Position numbers and translations under genes: made by a program
Shown: positions 32,640-45,161 of the stretch, piece after piece
Numbering within the stretch: the stretch's first letter is position 1
Layout of the letters: every line of letters begins with the position of its first letter
Notes under the pieces: generated by a model
Told to the model about the DNA's origin: nothing
The model's database searches: none
What the model saw: the letters and a program-made list of their open reading frames with translations, nothing else
DNA from: Notolepis coatsorum
Lineage: Eukaryota; Chordata; Actinopteri; Aulopiformes; Paralepididae
NCBI GenBank assembly: GCA_963971535.1
Contig: OZ020589.1
Location: 84,944,964-85,008,963, forward strand
Length of the DNA stretch: 64,000 bases
Direction of reading: 5' to 3'

Positions 32640-33289
32640 GAATTTGCTCATATGCTCCAGAATAAACTTTAAATTCATAACGTTCAGTCGGGTCCCTGAG
32701 GATCTGGAAACACGGCCAATGAAAAGTGTATTCTCGATAATGATAATGCAGGTTCTATTATCCTGACTAAACTTGGAATACCAGAAAATAGATATAGACG
32801 GTATATGATTTGTTGGAGAAATATGCATCCCCATGGCCGAGATATCCTTGCGAGTCGAGAGAGCTTTTCAGCTGAGTGCAGTGAGTTCAACGACAGACAA
32901 TGTGAGAAACAAACAATACCTCCCCCCTCTCGCTCTGAATGATATGCATATTGGTATCACTCAGTGATTTAACACTATCAACCGCACACACCGCTGTTTG
33001 TGTGTGCGCGCATGCATGTACGTGACGCGTTGTAGTTCCCATGAATACAGGGATGATTAGAACTATACAATTTAGCAAGAATTAAACATATTTACAAGTC
33101 GTATTAAGTTTAGCAAGTAAGGAGACATAATATATAACATCTCAAAGCACTCGAAAATGTAATTTTTCTATTTTTACCGATTTCTGAAAAGAGGTACTTT
33201 TGAGCATTTGGCAGAACTTCTAGATCCTTTTGTTCTCCGCCCACGGGTGCAAACAGGACTTTTGACTCCCAAGGGGAGACAGAGATCCT
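32640..33289. other. Unassigned sequence
   Basis: I see no coding frame with a recognisable domain in these 650 bp. The composition is ordinary and AT-rich, with a short GT-rich patch around 33000. Confidence 0.5.
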
Positions 33290-33500
33290 AAAAGAAAATA
33301 ATATACATTCGAGGGGGAAGAAACTGTACATTGGAGGGGGTTTGATGGGTGGGTGGGGGCGGGGGTTGGACATTTACGCCTCCCGTAGGAGCTCTTTGAG
33401 GGCGGTTTTGAAGGTGGGTAGGGATTCACATTACTTTACGACTGTGGGTAGGGCGTTCCACATTGTTGTGGCATAATTGCTAAACTATAGGCTTCATAGA
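33290..33500 (-). mobile_element. LINE family B fragment (RT C-terminus and start of 3' UTR)
   Basis: The stretch parallels 57530-57775, including GGGTGGGTGGG, GGACATTTACG, CGGTTTTGAA, GGGTAGGGATTCACATT and GGCATAATTGCTAAAC. On the minus strand it encodes the last part of RT with a NVWNA-like motif. It ends near 33500 where homology stops. Confidence 0.75.
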
Positions 33501-33556
33501 CACTGTACGAGGAAAGACTATACGTTCACCAAACTACCATCACTGCTGTTCAGTTT

Positions 33557-33668
33557 AGACAGCAGGTATGATGTATGTTGCTCACAATACCTTCCCTCTA
33601 GACAACATACAGCAGCAGGTATGAGGTATGTTGCTCACACTACCTTCCCTCTAGAAAACACTGAACAA
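33557..33668 (+). repeat. Short tandem duplication of about 58 bp
   Basis: The segment AGCAGGTATGATGTATGTTG ... CCTTCCCTCTAGA is repeated once with a few changes. No function is suggested. Confidence 0.7.
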
Positions 33669-34005
33669 TGATTCAGCAGAGGATGGCCGTCTGTTCCACT
33701 TTTCACCCCCCGGTGCCTTTTCAAAGCAGCGAAAAGCCTTATCAGAACTTGATACAGTACTGAGAAGAGCACTCGTTTAATTTAATTGGATATAACTTCA
33801 GTACAATTGCATGGCGGGGAAGAGCTGGGACCAAGTGTATTTCCTGTTAGCTAATGATATTAGCAAACTACAGGAAATAAACATGGGCCACTTAGACTGT
33901 TTATAAAAAAGTTGACAGACCAAAATCATTCAATGAAGCAATCAAAGATATCACAGTATGTGTACAGGTATCATATGTCGTTGAATTGGAATGTTTGAGA
34001 ATTGA
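33669..34005. other. Unassigned sequence
   Basis: Nothing recognised in these 340 bp. Confidence 0.5.
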
Positions 34006-34420
34006 TTGATTGATCTTGTATTTATCTCAAACAAGATAAATAACAAACGTACAAATCACAGTAAAGACAAAATGTGAACATAAACAAATGAGTCCATCTT
34101 CATCCATAGAAAATCAAACGTGGATGAGTTGGAGAAGGGGCAGAAGGAAGCACAGATTATCTAGTCCTGCAATTTTCTTACAATACCAACAACAATTTTT
34201 TGTTTTGAAGAAATGATAACATTCCCTGAGACCAACTATATATAGTTCCGCAGTTCTGTATTTGTCTATCAGTGCTTTTTTGTATCTATTGTTGAACTGT
34301 GCAATGTTGTTGCTCTGTTTAATTTCCACTTGTAGTCCATTCCAGAAAGCTACTCCACAAACTGTAATGCATTTAACTGGATTGAGCTTGAAAGGGATAT
34401 TGAGGGTTCAGGATGTTTAG
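34006..34420 (-). mobile_element. LINE family C 3' fragment
   Basis: The minus strand encodes an RT C-terminal tail with VCGVAFWNGLQ, EIKQSNNIAQFNNRYKK and KYR motifs (about 34250-34370), followed by a 3' UTR. The far end carries a GATT short tandem tail (34006-34020). It differs from families A and B. Confidence 0.65.
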
Positions 34421-34712
34421 AAGCTTATATATCAATGAGCACTTATCAAGTTCCCCTCATAAGACGCTCAAAGCCGGTGTTTTGGTAGCTGAGAAAGCAT
34501 GGCTGTCCTGTTAGCATTTATTAGCAATGCTAGCAGTTGGGGGTATCAAGCAATTTATCTTTAAATCACATATAAGCCATTCCACTTACACCCCCCAAAA
34601 CCTCTAGTAATAGTAAGAACAAGCCATAGAACTTTTTTAAATTCAGTTTTCCAAACAAGAGTGGATCCCTGTAAATCCCCTTCTGTCTCGACACGTCAAC
34701 AATATATTATTA

Positions 34713-35046
34713 GGGCTTGTGTCCATAGCGGACGTTTTATGAGTTGTCAGCTCCTTTCTGTCATTAATTTCTATGCTGGAGACGCGACAGGCGCGCTCCT
34801 CTTCCCAGCGCCGCGCCTCGCGTTTATGAGCTCTCGGCGGCAGCGTTTTTGGGCGGAGCGCTCTCAGCGCATAAAGTTGAAACTAGTTCAACTTTTGGAA
34901 AGGAGCGCGCTCATCAAGGTAATCAACATCGAGGAAGGGGCGGAGCCGCGGCAGTCGCGAGACCCAGGAAAACGCTCTGAGCTTTTTTTTTTCTTTTTTC
35001 AAAGTGGTCCGCCTTGAAAAAAAACGTCCGCTATGGACACAAGCCC
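34713..35046. mobile_element. PIF/Harbinger-like MITE with TTA target duplication
   Basis: The 334-bp element has long terminal inverted repeats beginning GGGCTTGTGTCCATAGCGGA and continuing into ACGTTTT on both ends. Flanks are TTA at 34710-34712 and 35047-35049. A 3-bp TWA duplication and GGGC-starting ends fit PIF/Harbinger. The interior is GC-rich with repeated GCGC motifs and encodes nothing recognisable. Confidence 0.85.
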
Positions 35047-35128
35047 TTATGCTGTTAACAGTTTTTTTTGTGATCAAATTTTTTTTCTTTTCTGTTAACA
35101 CTTTTTCAGGATATTTTGTCTTGCTTGT

Positions 35129-35259
35129 CTATCCATCCATCCATCCATCCATCCATCCATCCATCCATCCATCCATCCATCCATCCATCCATCCATCCAT
35201 CCATCCATCCATCCATCCATCCATCCATCCATCCATCCATCCATCCATCCATCCATCCA
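35129..35259 (+). repeat. ATCC tetranucleotide microsatellite
   Basis: An uninterrupted ATCC array of about 130 bp. Confidence 0.97.
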
Positions 35260-35465
35260 ATGTATTCTATTCATTAGCTATACTGTATGTTTTTTCTTGC
35301 ATCATACAGCCCTATTTACAAACGTATAATCTTGCTAACGCATTGCACATGTCAACTGAAACCATTAGGTAAACACACCTGGATTCAACTCCAAACTTCC
35401 AGACTCAACCTGGATTCAACCCCTAACTTCCAGACTCAACCCTCCAAAACGATCAGACTTGCTCA

Positions 35466-35937
<472 letters not shown>

Positions 35938-36255
35938 GAGGCATAAACAAGCATACCCTATTATCTAGTGCATACTGGCTTTCACCAACTAAGCCTAGTG
36001 AAGTCCCTTTGGAAAGCAATGAGAGTGGCCTCGGCAGTCAGTATATGTACAAGTCTGTGTGTGTGTGTGCGTGTGCTGTATGTATGTATGTGTGTGTCTG
36101 TCAGCAATTCCTTGGGCGTGTGTGTGTGTGCGTGTGTTACTGACGGATAAGACAGCCAAGTGGCCGCTCAGACTGTAAGTCCCAGAGTTGACAGCGACTT
36201 GTCCCCGAGGTGGATTCACTCCGTTCAGCGTTGCTGTGCTGCCTAATAACAGTGT

Positions 36256-36285
36256 GGGGGGGGTGGGGGGGGGGGGGGGGGGGGG
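36256..36285 (+). repeat. Poly-G tract
   Basis: G8, one T, then G21. It lies next to the direct repeat that flanks the SINE. The exact length is assembly-sensitive and the tract could form G-quadruplex DNA. Confidence 0.9.
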
Positions 36286-37884
36286 AGTTATCATCCGCCT
36301 TTAAAACTGGGAACCCAACCTGAGTAAATGGTGCATTCATAGCTTTTCTCCAAAGCGCTTTACAATTTTGTTCCTCACATTTGACCCATTCACTCACACA
36401 TTCACACACCGACGGTGGGAGGCGACCATGCCAGTGGCGGCCGCTGGCGCTGGTGCCTTGTAGGTCGCAGTTCTCGTTAATAGGTCGAGTTGAAAATGTA
36501 ATGCTCTGAGATGCTCTGGAGCAATCTCTCTCTGTCTCTCGGATCAATCAAATCAAATAATTAACACATGTATGTTGTCATTTTAAACAACTCACCATTC
36601 ATTCATTATGCATCAGCAGCAGCTAAATTAATGTTATAGTTCACAACACAGCAGCGCGTTTTGAATCGCTAGCCTATTAATTATCGTCTCAGCAAGCACA
36701 GTCAATACTTTTTTCCGTAGCCGCATTTCGCGGAGACAGCTGTGTATAGCGAGAGAGAGAGAGCGAGAGAGCGAGAGAGAGAGAGACTCACTGTTTAGTT
36801 GAAACGTCCAGGGCAGGAGAGCTTGATAAACGTGTATAATCCACTGTTGATGTATATCCACTGTCCACTGTCTCCAGACTGCATCCGCCATATAGCTTGT
36901 TAGCCAAGTGTTAGCTTGTTAGGCTGTGTTAGCACAACACAAGTACATTTCTTTGTCCATTTTTCCGCATCGAACAGACTGCAAACTACCTGGCGTTCTA
37001 TCGCCATGCTCTAAGACAAACTCTAACCTTAACCAACTTTGAAAGAGTGCCTAAGCTTAACCATCTAAAGAACTTGCAGTCACGGCACGCTCTGCTGCCT
37101 GCATTTCACAACAACACAACAACACAACTATCTCTCACCAACGGACCGGTGACCGGAATAAGCTAGAATTGGAACATTAGAAATTGGATTCGGCCAATCA
37201 GAGATCGTCTCTGTGAAATTCTGCTACGGAAAAAAATACTGGCGTCGGCCAATCAGAGAGCGTCTCCGCGAAATGCGGCTACAGAAATTCTTGACGCTAC
37301 TGGCTAGACCGCTTCAAATCGCGCCCGGATTCCAACATAATAGTCATATTTCAACGGACAACGCGTTACGCACTGATTGGCTTCGACGGATACAGCGATC
37401 AAACCGTGACGCGCACTCAGAGCGCTATTGCGTCTAGCCCGGACCAAAAAAAAAAAAAAAAAAAAAAGTGCTGTCACTTCCTGTTCAAGAAAACGAGTAT
37501 TTTTTTATTTTATATAATAACGTTATATTGTGCATTGGAAACACAAACATACTTAAAATGAGTAAATGTTATTAATTTTAAACATGTTTATATTATTTAT
37601 AGGGCTATAAAACTAAAAACTAAAAAGTTTTATTTTCTTCTTCTCTCTGATTTAACAGCAGTCAGCAGGTGGGTCGGCGCCCTTGCGCCCCTAGTGGCAG
37701 AGCCGCCACTGGACCATGCAAGGTGCCAACCTGCTTATCGGGAGCAGTTAGGGGTTAAGTGTCTTGCTCACTTCGACACGCTGCCCGGGAGGAGTGGGAA
37801 TCGAACCGGGAACCTCCGGATTACGAGACGACTGCTCTACCTTAGTTATCATCCTCATTTAAACCTGGGAACCTGAGTAGATGG
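36286..37884 (-). mobile_element. tRNA-derived SINE split by a hAT insertion
   Basis: The two halves (36331-36431 and 37712-37843) join into one SINE. On the minus strand the head reads GGTAGAGCAGTCGTCTCGTA and then GGTTCGATTCCC (A-box and B-box regions of a tRNA), followed by a body containing AAGACACTTAACCCCTAACTG. The hAT element 36432-37711 separates them. Near-identical segments of about 40 bp starting AGTTATCATCC flank the SINE at 36286-36330 and 37844-37884. They could be an unusually long target duplication. Confidence 0.75.
36432..37711. mobile_element. Non-autonomous hAT element, copy 1, TSD GACCATGC
   Basis: Terminal inverted repeats start CAGTGGCGG at both ends, flanked by a perfect 8-bp duplication GACCATGC (36424-36431 and 37712-37719), the hallmark of hAT insertion. 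The 1,280-bp interior holds a GA repeat (36750-36785), several GCGGCTACGG motifs and a poly-A run (37447-37467). No transposase is encoded. It is the same family as 44872-46037. Confidence 0.9.
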
Positions 37885-38275
37885 GGTGTCGTCCAGGAGC
37901 CCAAGGCGTATGAAACGGCACTGCTTTAATGAAGCTATAAGCCACACAAACATGATCGTGACCCATTTTTACGTCCATGATGTTAAGAGTCACATTCCTT
38001 TAGACTAGTTCACAGCGTTGAACGCCAAACACTCCAGTGGCTCATTTCACATCACAACTTGTTTCCTCCTCAAGACCGAGCGCAGAGAAGACGTGTGCCG
38101 TTGTTCCCAGGGGGACGCGCTCGAGATAACATACCAGAGCTCTTTACATATGGGAGATGCTACACAAACAGGCCAGTTGACCCAGTTTACCCAGTTTACA
38201 GAGTTGTGTGTGTTTATTAAGCTTCATTGTTTTTTTCACCACCTGGGAAACAAACAGAGTATATATTTATTTGTC
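37885..38275. other. Unassigned sequence
   Basis: Nothing recognised in these 390 bp. Confidence 0.5.
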
Positions 38276-38380
38276 CTATAGGGGCCTACAGGCTCATACT
38301 TGTCTATAGGGGCAGGGCCTACAGACTCATACTTGCCTATAGGGGCAGGGCCTACAGACTCATACTTGGCCTATAGGCCA
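38276..38380 (+). repeat. 33-bp tandem repeat, left part
   Basis: Three copies of a unit with CTATAGGGGCAGGGCCTACA and GACTCATACTTG. Two more copies lie at 39739-39803, so the array is interrupted by the DNA transposon between them. Confidence 0.85.
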
Positions 38381-39738
38381 GGGAGGTGTAGTCTGACGTC
38401 ACTGGTTGTTCCACCCGTATAGGGATTTATCATTGGGAAAATGGATTATCGGCTATTGTAACAATTCTGCCGCATGAACATTGGCAAGCTTTCCATTTTT
38501 GCACAAAATGAGTTCCATTCTACCACTAACATGATTGTTTAAGCATTTTTGGTTGAAACAAAGGTAGTTATAAGGTTTTTTATTTGTCGTAAAAGAATAA
38601 CTACATTTACCACTAGGCAGCCTGTTGTTCAGTACGCTATGCTATTGGTCTGTTAGGCTGTCGCCATATCCCCGTCACGGGTCATAGTACCAAGCTAGAT
38701 AGCTAATGTTAACGTTACCCCGCTAAATGCTATTACGTAGCATTATGTCTACTGTCGTGAACCATTTTAAATCGGGGCATGTAGACGAGTTTCGGGAACG
38801 AGTAAAATGTGCAGGTCCTCTTCTCAGACCTGTGGGGCAAACACTGTGGCACACGCATCATGCCGGTTAGCAAGCTAGCTAGCTACACGTCACGGCATGT
38901 TGATACAATAGTAGCCACTTTCGTGACTGTGATGCACTCTGTGCATCACAGTCACGAAAGGGGCTACCACGATAGCTAACAAACGTTAACTTTACAAGCT
39001 CAAAAACCTTATAACTACTACTACTACTGTCATGTCCATAAGTTCCCTGGCAGAATACTTTGTTTGTGAGGAAAAACGTATACAAAGAGGAGAGAACCAT
39101 TTTAAATCGGGGCATGTTAGAGTTTCGGGAATGCTGGCTAGCAAGCTAGCTAGCTACTAATGTCATGTAAAAAACAATATTAATGTTATAAACTATACAC
39201 AATATGTACAATGAAACAATGATTTACATTAGTATTTACAGTGATTTAATATGCAGCGAAATAACGTTATATGATTTAAAATATAAATACAAATATGGTA
39301 ACGTGATTGTTGCTTTTAAAAATGGTGGTTGGCTTTAGAGATGAGAGATGCTAGCCACAGATTCAGGGTCAGTTATTTTCCCATTGTACGAATTGTTAAG
39401 CTTATGGAATGTAAGGGAAATCTGATCCTATGTCTGTGACTAAAGCCAGGCGTCTATGCTGTGGTGACGTCAGTCAGCAGCGCCAAATAGCAGTGTAGTT
39501 TCCCAGCGAACAAAAACATAAACGTTGTTATTTTGCTACCTTTACGATTAATTGCAAATATTTTCATGTTGAGCTATAGATTGTGGATGAATACGCACAG
39601 AAAGGTACACCATGCCAACGTTAATGCTTTATTTCTCTAAAACGAGCCGATTTAGAAATGGTCAATGGGGAAATACATGGAGTGGAACAGAGGGTGGAAC
39701 AGGAAAAAACGAAGATGACGTAACCACTACACCTCCCT
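38381..39738. mobile_element. DNA transposon (superfamily uncertain) inside a tandem repeat
   Basis: The ends are inverted: GGGAGGTGTAGT on the left, ACTACACCTCCC on the right, extending imperfectly over about 40 bp through ACGTCA and TGTTCCACCC motifs. TATAGG sequences border both sides as a possible target duplication, blurred by the repeat in which it sits. The 1,358-bp interior has a duplicated segment (AACCATTTTAAATCGGGGCA at about 38761 and 39094) and a near-perfect hairpin. No transposase is seen. Confidence 0.7.
38911..38967. repeat. Long near-perfect hairpin
   Basis: A 27-bp stem with one mismatch and a 3-nt TCT loop, centred on TGATGCAC TCT GTGCATCA. It lies inside the DNA transposon 38381-39738. 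It may extrude as a cruciform or give a small-RNA-like hairpin if transcribed. Confidence 0.9.
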
Positions 39739-39803
39739 ATAGGGGCAGGGCCTACAGACTCATACTTGGCCTATAGGGGCAGGGCCTACAGACTCATACT
39801 TGC
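39739..39803 (+). repeat. 33-bp tandem repeat, right part
   Basis: Two copies of the unit of 38276-38380, continuing the array on the other side of the inserted transposon. Confidence 0.85.
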
Positions 39804-40182
39804 ATACAAAACATACTCTTTGTCACAAGATACAGCCATACGAAGTATGATATTACTGTTCCACTGTGACTTACAAGATCCAGTAATCAGATGTATTTGT
39901 TGTTGATGTATTTATCTATGAACACATATTAATTGTTGTTTTGCATATAGAAACGGCTGTCTCTTGCATTGCCATGGTTGCTATGTTACAGGCAGAAAGA
40001 GAACTACACAAACATTCCCTGCAAGGCAACTCTATTGGTGTAGAGAGAGTGACTTGGCTTTGCATGTTAAGGACGACACTTCATAGGAGGAGAGGAGAGG
40101 AGAGGGAGATGAAAGAGGGAGAGAGACAGGTGTAGAGAGACATGTGTAGAGAGACAGGTGTAGAGACAGGTCAGGAAGATCC
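39804..40182. other. Unassigned sequence with purine-rich tract
   Basis: No gene is recognised. 40084-40170 is a purine-rich AGGAGAGGAGAGG tract followed by three GTGTAGAGAGACA-type repeats. Confidence 0.6.
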
Positions 40183-40444
40183 TTGACTAGGTACAGACTC
40201 AGCAAGCACAGCCTAGCCATCGAGAAAGGCCACTATAGGCAGACCTGGCTCCCAAGAGAAGACAGACTGTGCACCCACTGCACACAAGAAGAGGTGGAAA
40301 CCGAACTACACTTCTTAACAACCTGCCCACTATACCAAGACATCAGAGACATATACTTCCCACAAATTGCAAACACCCAAAGATACTTTGAAAACATGGA
40401 AAATAACTCTAAACTCCCATACCTACTGGGTGAAATACAACAAT

Positions 40445-40936
<492 letters not shown>

Positions 40937-40950
40937 CACAACTAACACAC

Positions 40951-41825
<875 letters not shown>

Positions 41826-41829
41826 AAGA

Positions 41830-42284
41830 TACAGACTATTGATTTTGAAGTTCTTATTACTTTTTCCATTGTGTCAGATGCAACAACTATTGTCCTAATT
41901 AATTAGTTGATATAGTTTTGGCATTCTTTGTGTTTCTCCTGCCAACAGAGCCTGTCTCAGATTGAGTAGAGTGAGACAAACAGAATTGACTGATTGAATA
42001 TTTTTCTTGTAGTTTTTCTTGTGGCCAATGTTGTCAGTTGTGTAGTAATAACCGGTAATTATTCTACTCATTTGTGTTTGTTGATTCTGCTTTGGCAGTA
42101 AGTGCTTACACATGTCTGCCAATAAAAGGCCTTATATTACGAGAGACAGAAATATTTATTGTTGTTGCTGCTGTCGTTATTGTTCAATTATTGTCAAATG
42201 GTATCCTGTATTATTCCAATTACATCCATTTAAATGTGTTATTGTTTACTGACAGGACGTGCTTGTGTTTGTTCCCCTCTTTTT
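41830..42284. other. Unassigned AT-rich sequence
   Basis: Nothing recognised in these 450 bp. Confidence 0.5.
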
Positions 42285-42765
42285 TTTTTATCCACTTTTT
42301 CTCCCATTTTCTATATTTTCTCCCATCCCAATTTCGTATCATCCAATTCAACCCTCCCCTGTCACGAACGCTGTTTCTTGCCTCCCACAAGCCGGCTGCA
42401 ATGTGGACTAAGTCATACATAGCACAAGTCCCCTCCGGTACTTGAGGTAACAGCAGTCGCATATTTTCACCTGCGCAGCTCGATCTCTCAGTGGCGAGGA
42501 GTAACGCGTGGGAGGCTCACGCTGCCCCCGACACTTCCTGATTCTACTGCGCAGGCGCACCAACCGACCTGTAGGAGTCGCTGTCCACAACGCCCGATCC
42601 CCACCCATCAGTTTCCCACCCCCTAATACGGCCAATGTGTATTAGTATGAACGACCAGCTAAACTGAAAGCAATGTGGAGCGCTGGGCTCGAACAGGCGA
42701 ACCCAGCGTCTCTGCATTCGTGGCGAGCACCTTGCCCACTACGCCACGTAGCCGCCCTGTGTTCC
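42285..42765 (-). mobile_element. tRNA-derived SINE-like repeat
   Basis: On the minus strand it starts with a tRNA-like head: GGCGGCTACGTGGCGTAGTG (A-box region), GCTCGCCACGAATGC in the anticodon arm region and CCTGTTCGAGCCC (B-box region). The body of about 400 bp runs to a T-rich end near 42285 (A-rich on the sense strand). The tRNA parent cannot be named with confidence. Confidence 0.65.
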
Positions 42766-43009
42766 TTCCCCTCTTAAAGGTCCCATATTGTTGTCTTAAG
42801 ATGCTGGGGGGAGAAATGACACGTACTCCTGCTCACAAGTATCTCCCTTTATGATGTCATACCAAGGACACAAGCAATCAATTTGCTTTGATGAGCCAAT
42901 TAGCCAATTTGGCTCTCCTGTCGGCAGCCATGCATACTCAGTAACCGATAATCTCTCTCTCTAGTCCTTTTCACACAGAGAAGCCAGAAAAAAGGCGGCA
43001 TTATGAAAT

Positions 43010-43151
43010 GCTGCACTGCTGGTTCCAGATCCACTGCTGGTTCCAGACTAATTCACACTGCTGGTTCCAGACTCGTTCACACTGCTGGTTCCAGACTCAT
43101 TCACACTGCTGGTTCCAGACACATTCACACTGCTGGTTCCATACTCGTTCA
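43010..43151 (+). repeat. 24-bp minisatellite, left part
   Basis: About six copies of the 24-bp unit ACTGCTGGTTCC + AGACTCGTTCAC. It continues at 43744 after a hAT insertion. Confidence 0.9.
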
Positions 43152-43743
43152 CAGGGCCGGATTAACGACCGGGCCGCTTGGGCCGCAGCCCGTGGGCCTC
43201 TTGTGACGAGGGGCCTCCAACATTTTTTTTTAACTTTTTTTTTTATTTATTTTTTTTATTATTTTGGAGATCGATGTCATACTGTGAAAAAATATTTCAT
43301 CAACTAAAATATTTAGTCAACTAAAATATTTCATCAACTAGAATATACAGTACGTCACACCCCGTGCCTCTCCCTGCCGTCTGAAAGTGGCTAATCTTGA
43401 GTTTCCAACCCCCCAGTAAGCTAACCATGGATAAATCCAAAAGAAGGAAGGTCTGAGGAAAATAGAGGGTTTAATTCAGCGTGGACAGATTAATTTGCTT
43501 TCACGACTAACTATGCAGGCTTACCTGTAGCCTATGCCTGATATGTGATGCGAAATTTGCGAACAACGATTACTGTCATTTTGATTACTATAGTTTGCCT
43601 GGTATGTAGCCTTGGTTAGTGGCTGCCCCACCAATGTTTTACATATAAAAACGCCACTGTGCGTGCGTGCACGTGTATTTGTGTGTGTGGGGGCCTCCAC
43701 AAGAGTCTGGCCCAGAGGCCTCTGAATTCTTAATCTGGCCTTG
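43152..43743. mobile_element. Non-autonomous hAT element inside a minisatellite, TSD CTCGTTCA
   Basis: It begins CAGGGCCGGATTAACG and ends AATCTGGCCTTG; the inverted ends match imperfectly (CAGGGCCGGATTAA against CAAGGCCAGATTAA). The 8 bp CTCGTTCA occur on both sides (43144-43151 and 43744-43751). Because the array unit should have continued with CACTGCTGG, the second CTCGTTCA is a real duplication and not just the next repeat. The 592-bp interior contains three ACTAAAATATTT-type repeats and no transposase. Confidence 0.85.
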
Positions 43744-44308
43744 CTCGTTCACACTGCTGGTTCCAGACTCGTTCACACTGCTGGTTCCAGACTTGTTCAC
43801 ACTGCTGGTTCCAGACTCGTTCACACTGCTGGTTCCAGACTCATTCACACTGCTGGTTCCAGACTCGTTCACACTGCTGGTTCCAGACTCGTTCACACTG
43901 CTGGTTCCAGACTCGTTCACACTGGTGGTTCCAGACTTGTTCACACTGCTGGTTCCAGACTCGTTCACACTGCTGGTTCCAGACTCATTCACACTGCTGG
44001 TTCCAGACTCGTTCACACTGCTGGTTCCAGACTCGTTCACACTGCTGGTTCCAGACTCATTCACACTGCTGGTTCCAGACTCGTTCACACTGCTGGTTCC
44101 AGACTCGTTCACACTGCTGGTTCCAGACTTGTTCACACTGCTGGTTCCAGACTCGTTCACACTGCTGGTTCCAGACTCATTCACACTGCTGGTTTCAGAC
44201 GCGTTCACACTGCTGGTTCCAGACTCATTCACACTGCTGGTTCCAGACTTGTTCACACTGCTGGTTCCAGACTCGTTCACACTGCTGGTTCCAGACCCAT
44301 TCACACTT
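43744..44308 (+). repeat. 24-bp minisatellite, right part
   Basis: About 23 copies of ACTGCTGGTTCC + AGACTCGTTCAC. Variation is mostly CTCGTT, CTTGTT or CTCATT. The period is a multiple of three, so both strands stay open in some frames; the resulting repetitive frames (Val-His-Thr-Ala-Gly-Ser-type and Thr-Ser-Ser-Val-Asn-type) are artefacts unless transcription is shown. Confidence 0.92.
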
Positions 44309-44460
44309 AGATCTACCCTACAGCCAACAAAATGCATTGTGTTTGCTATTAAAGCCCTATAGTCACATAGGAATAGTATTACAGGGACCTCTAGTAATTT
44401 GTAGTAATTGTGGAGGCTGTCTGTGATCTTAATCGCATGTGATAAAATAAGAAAAGATAT

Positions 44461-44650
44461 TCCGGGGTGCCCAAGTGGCGAACCATGTAACGCGCTGCGT
44501 CGCGAAGCGGCTGACCCGGGTTCGATTCCCGGACCCGGCGTCCTTTGCCGAATGTCTTCCTCCCGCTCTGTCTCCCGTTCTTCCTCTCTCTCTCTCTCTC
44601 TCTCTCTACCGGACTGCCCGGTAGTAAAAACAATAAAAAATCTACCAAAA
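44461..44650 (+). mobile_element. tRNA-derived SINE
   Basis: The head reads GGGGTGCCCAAGTGGCGAAC, then GCGTCGCGAAGCGGC and the B-box CCGGGTTCGATTCCC, ending GACCCGGCG as a tRNA acceptor-like stem. A body with CTTTGCCGAATGTCTTCCTC, a CT repeat and an A-rich tail (AATAAAAAATC) follows. This architecture is typical of teleost tRNA SINEs. It is too diverged to be a functional tRNA. Confidence 0.8.
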
Positions 44651-44871
44651 AATAAAAGATAAAATAAAAATAAATAACATTCTTTTATTGATCCAACAAT
44701 AATTCAAGCGCAAATTAACTACCGTAATTTTGCAAACACATAGGTCATCTGATATTAGTCCTGTGTGAATCACAATCTCAGTAAAATGGGGTCATAATTT
44801 GTACTTGGTAGTACAGATGCAGCCATTAATTGTCTGTCGACGACATTTGGGCACCGTATTAACGGTAACGG

Positions 44872-45067
44872 CAGTGGCGGCCGCTGTGAACTACATTTGG
44901 GTGGGCGCGAGTTCATTCATACTACACTAGTACACGTATGATCATCATAGTACACGTATGATCATCAATGCAATAATGAACACATATATATCTTGTCATT
45001 TTAAACAAGTTACCATTTATTCAGCCATTATGCATCACGCGCTGCAAAATTAACACGCTGTGTTGAG

Positions 45068-45161
<94 letters not shown>

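Noticed and set aside
37785..37845. Functional tRNA gene on the minus strand
   Set aside because: Only A-box and B-box-like parts are present and they are continuous with a SINE body; no complete cloverleaf with acceptor stem is evident.
43639..44362. Repeat proteins of about 230 codons on both strands of the 24-bp minisatellite
   Set aside because: The 24-bp period keeps frames open on both strands and crosses into an inserted hAT element, so it is not evidence for a gene.
44461..44540. Functional tRNA gene
   Set aside because: The tRNA-like head is diverged and followed by a SINE body and A-rich tail.
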